Source of the DNA: Pelomonas baiyunensis
GTDB taxonomy: Bacteria; Pseudomonadota; Gammaproteobacteria; Burkholderiales; Burkholderiaceae_C
Direction: 5' to 3'
DNA length: 64,000 nucleotides
NCBI RefSeq assembly: GCF_043555935.1
Contig: NZ_JBIGIB010000001.1
Location: 806,001-870,000 of the forward strand
In this document: piece by piece, positions 61,536-64,000 of the stretch
Layout: every line of letters begins with the position of its first letter
How positions within the stretch are numbered: the stretch's first letter is position 1
The notes under the pieces: generated by a model
Told to the model about the DNA's origin: nothing
The model's input: only the letters and a program-made list of their open reading frames with translations
The model's database searches: none
Made by a program: the position numbers and the translations under genes

Positions 61536-63508
61536 GCCCCGATTGTGTCAGCCACCTCGGCCCGGGGCGCGGCCGCGCCGCCATGGGCCTGCAGTCGAAA
61601 TGCGTTCACCGTGGATTCCATGCCCTCGGCCTGGCTTTGCAGGCTGGTGGCTGCGGCGGCGGCTTGCTCCACCAGGGCGGCGTTTTGCTGGGTCATGGCG
61701 TCGATGGCCTGCACCGCCTCGCCCACGTCGGCGGTTTGCTGTGCCTGGGTGCGGGTTTGGTCGGCCATGGCGTGGATCAGCTGGGTCATGGCGCCGACCT
61801 GGCTCAAGATGGCCTCCACCGACCGCCCGGCCTCGGCCGCCAGCGCGGTGCCGGCGTCCACGCGCTCCACCGACTGGCCGATCAGGTGCTTGATCTCGCG
61901 CGCGGCGGTGGCGCTGCGCTGGGCCAGCGCGCGCACCTCGGTGGCCACCACGGCAAAGCCCCGGCCGGCGTCTCCGGCGCGGGCAGCCTCCACGGCGGCG
62001 TTCAGGGCGAGGATGTTGGTCTGGAAGGCAATGCCGTCGATCAGGCCGGTGATGTCGGCGATGCGGCGGCTGGCGTCTTCGATGCTGCGCATGGTGTGCA
62101 CCACCTCGCCCACCACCTGGCCGCCTTGGGTGGCCGCGGCAGCGGCCGAGGCGGCCAGGGCTTCGGTTTCGCGGGCCGAGGTGCTGCTGTGCTGCACCGC
62201 GCGGGTGAGGGACTGCAGGTGGCTGGTGGTTTGCTGCAGGCGGGCGGCGGCTTGCTCGGTGCGGTCGGCCAGGTCTTGGTTGCCCGCGGCGATTTCGCCC
62301 ACCGCGTGGCGAATGCGCCCGGCGTCGCCGTGGATGTGCTGCACCAGGCCCCGCAGGCGGTCCTGCATGTGGCCCAGGGCGGCCAGCACGCGGCCGAGTT
62401 CGTCGCGCCGCCCGCCGGGCACCGCTTGGCTGAGGTCGCCGGCCGCAATGCGCTCGGTCACCTCCACCATCTGCGCCACCGGGCGCAGCAACTGCCGGAT
62501 GGACCGCACCATCACGAACACCATCAACGCCAAGGTGGCGGGCAGCAGCACGGCCACCAGGTTGCGGTGCCAGCGCGCCGCATTGGCGCGCGCGGTGAGC
62601 CCGGTTTCCAGCGCCTGCACGACACGCTGGCTGAGCTGCGCTTGCACACCGGCAGCCTCGGTGAGCCGGGTGGCCAGTTGGTCCAGCGGAAAGTTCACGT
62701 CCTTGGCCGCGGCCTCCAGCGTGGCGTCCACCTGGCTGCGTTGGGCGCGGGCCTGCTCGGCCAGCGGTTGCAGTTCGGCTTGCAGGGCGGGGTCGCCGGC
62801 TTGCAGGGCGAGTTGCAGGTGCGTGAGCATCTGCGCCGCATGTTCGCGGTAGCGGGTGTGCGCGGCCGACATGCTGGCCAGGTCGTCCACCGCGGCGGCG
62901 CGCGCCAGGGCGGCCAGTTCCGAGAGCGCGTCTTGCACGCGCGGCGCCGCCTGCAGCCCGGCAATGATGGCGAAGTAGGACGCAGGCTCCGGGTCCAGCA
63001 ACAGGCCGCTGGCGGCGTTGAGGTCGGCCACGGCGTCGAACGCGGTTTGCGCCAGTTGGGTCTGCGCGGCCAGCAGGCGCGGCGCATCCAGCGGGCCTTG
63101 GTCCAGCGCCTGGCGCAGCGGGGCGTGGGCTTGGCGCAGCCGTTGCAGGTGCTCCAGTTGGGTGCGGGCGGCGTCGGCGGGCAGCGTGCCGGCTTGCACG
63201 GTGGGCTCCACGGCGGCCAGGGCCTCCAGCACGCGGGCGGCGGCGGCCAAGGCCTGGGGCTTTTGATCCGGCCGGGTGCTCAGCGCCTCGGCGCCCAGCA
63301 GGCGCTGCTGCTGCAAGGCGGCCAGCACGGCCTGCCACGCGCGGTTGGCGGGAAGGGCTTGGTGCTCTTGCGCCACCACATCCAACTGGGCCACGAACTG
63401 GTGCAGCAGCACGCCGCTGGGCACCAGGCCCAACAGCAGGGCCAGCACGGCCACCAGGCTGAGCCGCGTGCGCAGGCTCCAGTGCTCAGAAAACTTCAGC
63501 AAGCTCAT
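61532..63508 (-). CDS. methyl-accepting chemotaxis protein
   Basis: A 658-residue chemoreceptor. The first membrane helix is at about 14-34 (LSLVAVLALLLGLVPSGVLL). A long periplasmic sensor of about 280 residues, helical and Gln/Ala/Leu-rich, follows. A second helix lies at about 315-335 (NLVAVLLPATLALMVFVMV), and a HAMP domain at about 336-390. The signalling domain has the hairpin tip FQTNILALNAAVEAARAGD, GRGFAVVATEVRALAQRS (about 496-530) and methylation helices on both sides. No C-terminal pentapeptide for CheR docking is seen. The start is fixed by MSLLKFSEHWSL, which overlaps the end of the upstream GGDEF gene by 23 bases; the stop overlaps the PHP gene. Confidence 0.95.
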   Translation of the reverse strand: MSLLKFSEHWSLRTRLSLVAVLALLLGLVPSGVLLHQFVAQLDVVAQEHQALPANRAWQAVLAALQQQRLLGAEALSTRPDQKPQALAAAARVLEALAAVEPTVQAGTLPADAARTQLEHLQRLRQAHAPLRQALDQGPLDAPRLLAAQTQLAQTAFDAVADLNAASGLLLDPEPASYFAIIAGLQAAPRVQDALSELAALARAAAVDDLASMSAAHTRYREHAAQMLTHLQLALQAGDPALQAELQPLAEQARAQRSQVDATLEAAAKDVNFPLDQLATRLTEAAGVQAQLSQRVVQALETGLTARANAARWHRNLVAVLLPATLALMVFVMVRSIRQLLRPVAQMVEVTERIAAGDLSQAVPGGRRDELGRVLAALGHMQDRLRGLVQHIHGDAGRIRHAVGEIAAGNQDLADRTEQAAARLQQTTSHLQSLTRAVQHSSTSARETEALAASAAAAATQGGQVVGEVVHTMRSIEDASRRIADITGLIDGIAFQTNILALNAAVEAARAGDAGRGFAVVATEVRALAQRSATAAREIKHLIGQSVERVDAGTALAAEAGRSVEAILSQVGAMTQLIHAMADQTRTQAQQTADVGEAVQAIDAMTQQNAALVEQAAAAATSLQSQAEGMESTVNAFRLQAHGGAAAPRAEVADTIGA

Positions 63509-64000
63509 GGGTCGACGGGGTGTTCGTGGGCAGGCGATGGGGGGTGCCGTGCAGGCGGCGGTCGATGAAGTAGCGGCTGCCGCCGGCGCGGCCCTTGGCC
63601 ACGCGCTTGGGCTCGGCCAGGGCGGCGGCCAGCGCGCGGGCGCTGTCGAAGCTGCCCGGCTGGTGCAGCAGCGCACCGGCTGAGAACGTGGGCAGCGGGT
63701 GGAAGGTGGGCTGGTTCTGGCGGTTCAGGGTTTCGTAGCCGCCGGCGGCCAGGTGTTCGGCCGAGAAGAAGCTGCGCACCGCGGCGTCAAAGCCGGCGCA
63801 CACGCGGTTCAGCCGCGCCTCCCAGTCGGCGCCGCGCAGCACCATGACGAAATCGTCCCCGCCGATGTGGCCCACGAAGTCGTGCTGCGGGTCGGCAGCC
63901 TGGGTCAGCACCCGGGCGGCCAGGCGGATGATGTCGTCGCCCACGCGGTAGCCGTACACGTCGTTGAAGGGCTTGAAGTGGTCGATGTCCCACACCGCGG
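63486..64000 (-). CDS. GGDEF-domain protein, 5' end cut by window edge
   Basis: C-terminal about 170 residues of a diguanylate-cyclase-type domain. Before the first visible codons the frame is open to the edge. The active-site motif is GHIGGDDFVMVL: GGDDF instead of GGDEF, with the Mg-binding DIDHFKPFNDVYGYRVGDD before it. Asp for Glu is conservative, and GGDDF occurs in other members; activity cannot be judged. The C-terminus (GGSRYFIDRRLHGTPHR) is a typical tail of long EAL-CBS-GGDEF proteins, so the missing part may hold EAL and CBS domains. Its stop overlaps the chemoreceptor start by 23 bases. Confidence 0.9.
   Translation of the reverse strand, partial: AVWDIDHFKPFNDVYGYRVGDDIIRLAARVLTQAADPQHDFVGHIGGDDFVMVLRGADWEARLNRVCAGFDAAVRSFFSAEHLAAGGYETLNRQNQPTFHPLPTFSAGALLHQPGSFDSARALAAALAEPKRVAKGRAGGSRYFIDRRLHGTPHRLPTNTPSTHELAEVF

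Overview
The window is high-GC DNA (about 70 % G+C, strong GC3 bias) from a betaproteobacterium, most likely order Burkholderiales (a Rubrivivax/Ideonella/Leptothrix/Comamonadaceae-like lineage). Grounds are gene content and style: a CNNM/CorC-SapC pair, an Omp85/TamB pair, PlsY, M1 PepN, a sigma-54 regulator, a short CoxE-like VWA protein with a MoxR ATPase, and many genes joined by ATGA or TGATG stop/start overlaps. The taxon is an inference; no rRNA is present. Almost all of it reads as ordinary chromosomal backbone. The exception is 57.8-59.1 kb, where G+C drops.

Layout. 0.2-1.4 kb: two small uncharacterised genes and tRNA-Arg(CCU). 1.5-12.1 kb (minus): one tightly packed operon, MoxR ATPase, a small membrane protein, a GNAT acetyltransferase, an S9 peptidase, a VWA protein, tamA, tamB. 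12.2-18.0 kb (plus): a diheme cytochrome c with promoter and terminator, an HD-GYP c-di-GMP phosphodiesterase, an orphan oligopeptide-binding protein and a large lipoprotein. 18.0-22.5 kb: tRNA-Ser(UGA), apaH, CNNM/CorC protein and SapC, a FeeM-like N-acyltransferase. 22.6-30.4 kb: sigma-54 response regulator facing a hybrid histidine kinase, AI-2E-type permease, a 25-residue membrane peptide, a CsbD protein and a PAS histidine kinase. 30.4-33.8 kb: a probable copper-handling set (Cys/Met/His-rich exported protein, TolC-like lipoprotein, multicopper oxidase). 33.9-38.95 kb: tRNA-Thr(CGU), fbp, pepN, prfB with its programmed frameshift. 39.1-44.8 kb: oligopeptidase B, an orphan DUF4212 symporter subunit, an alpha/beta hydrolase, a GNAT and an acyl-CoA synthetase. 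44.8-47.8 kb (minus): DUF2975/XRE pair and three exported proteins, two of them close paralogues. 47.9-53.5 kb: ybaK, DUF817, plsY, RidA, a Upf1-like helicase with an 11-bp tandem repeat at its 3' end, and an MBL-fold protein. 53.5-57.8 kb: BlaI-type repressor with two operators, two M56 (BlaR1-like) peptidases but no beta-lactamase, and a divergent PPK2. 59.1-64 kb: glutaredoxin-like protein, a peptide-repeat protein, yciO, a YciV-type PHP phosphatase, a chemotaxis receptor and a GGDEF protein cut by the window edge.

The most notable structure is a decayed integron at about 57.83-59.07 kb. It has an intI pseudogene (nonsense codon, internal deletion, lost C-terminus), a LexA-like box in the intI promoter region, an attI-like repeat region, one low-GC gene cassette of unknown function, and a well-formed 69-bp attC hairpin with extrahelical bases. 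Because the integrase is dead, the cassette now appears fixed between ppk2 and a glutaredoxin-like gene.
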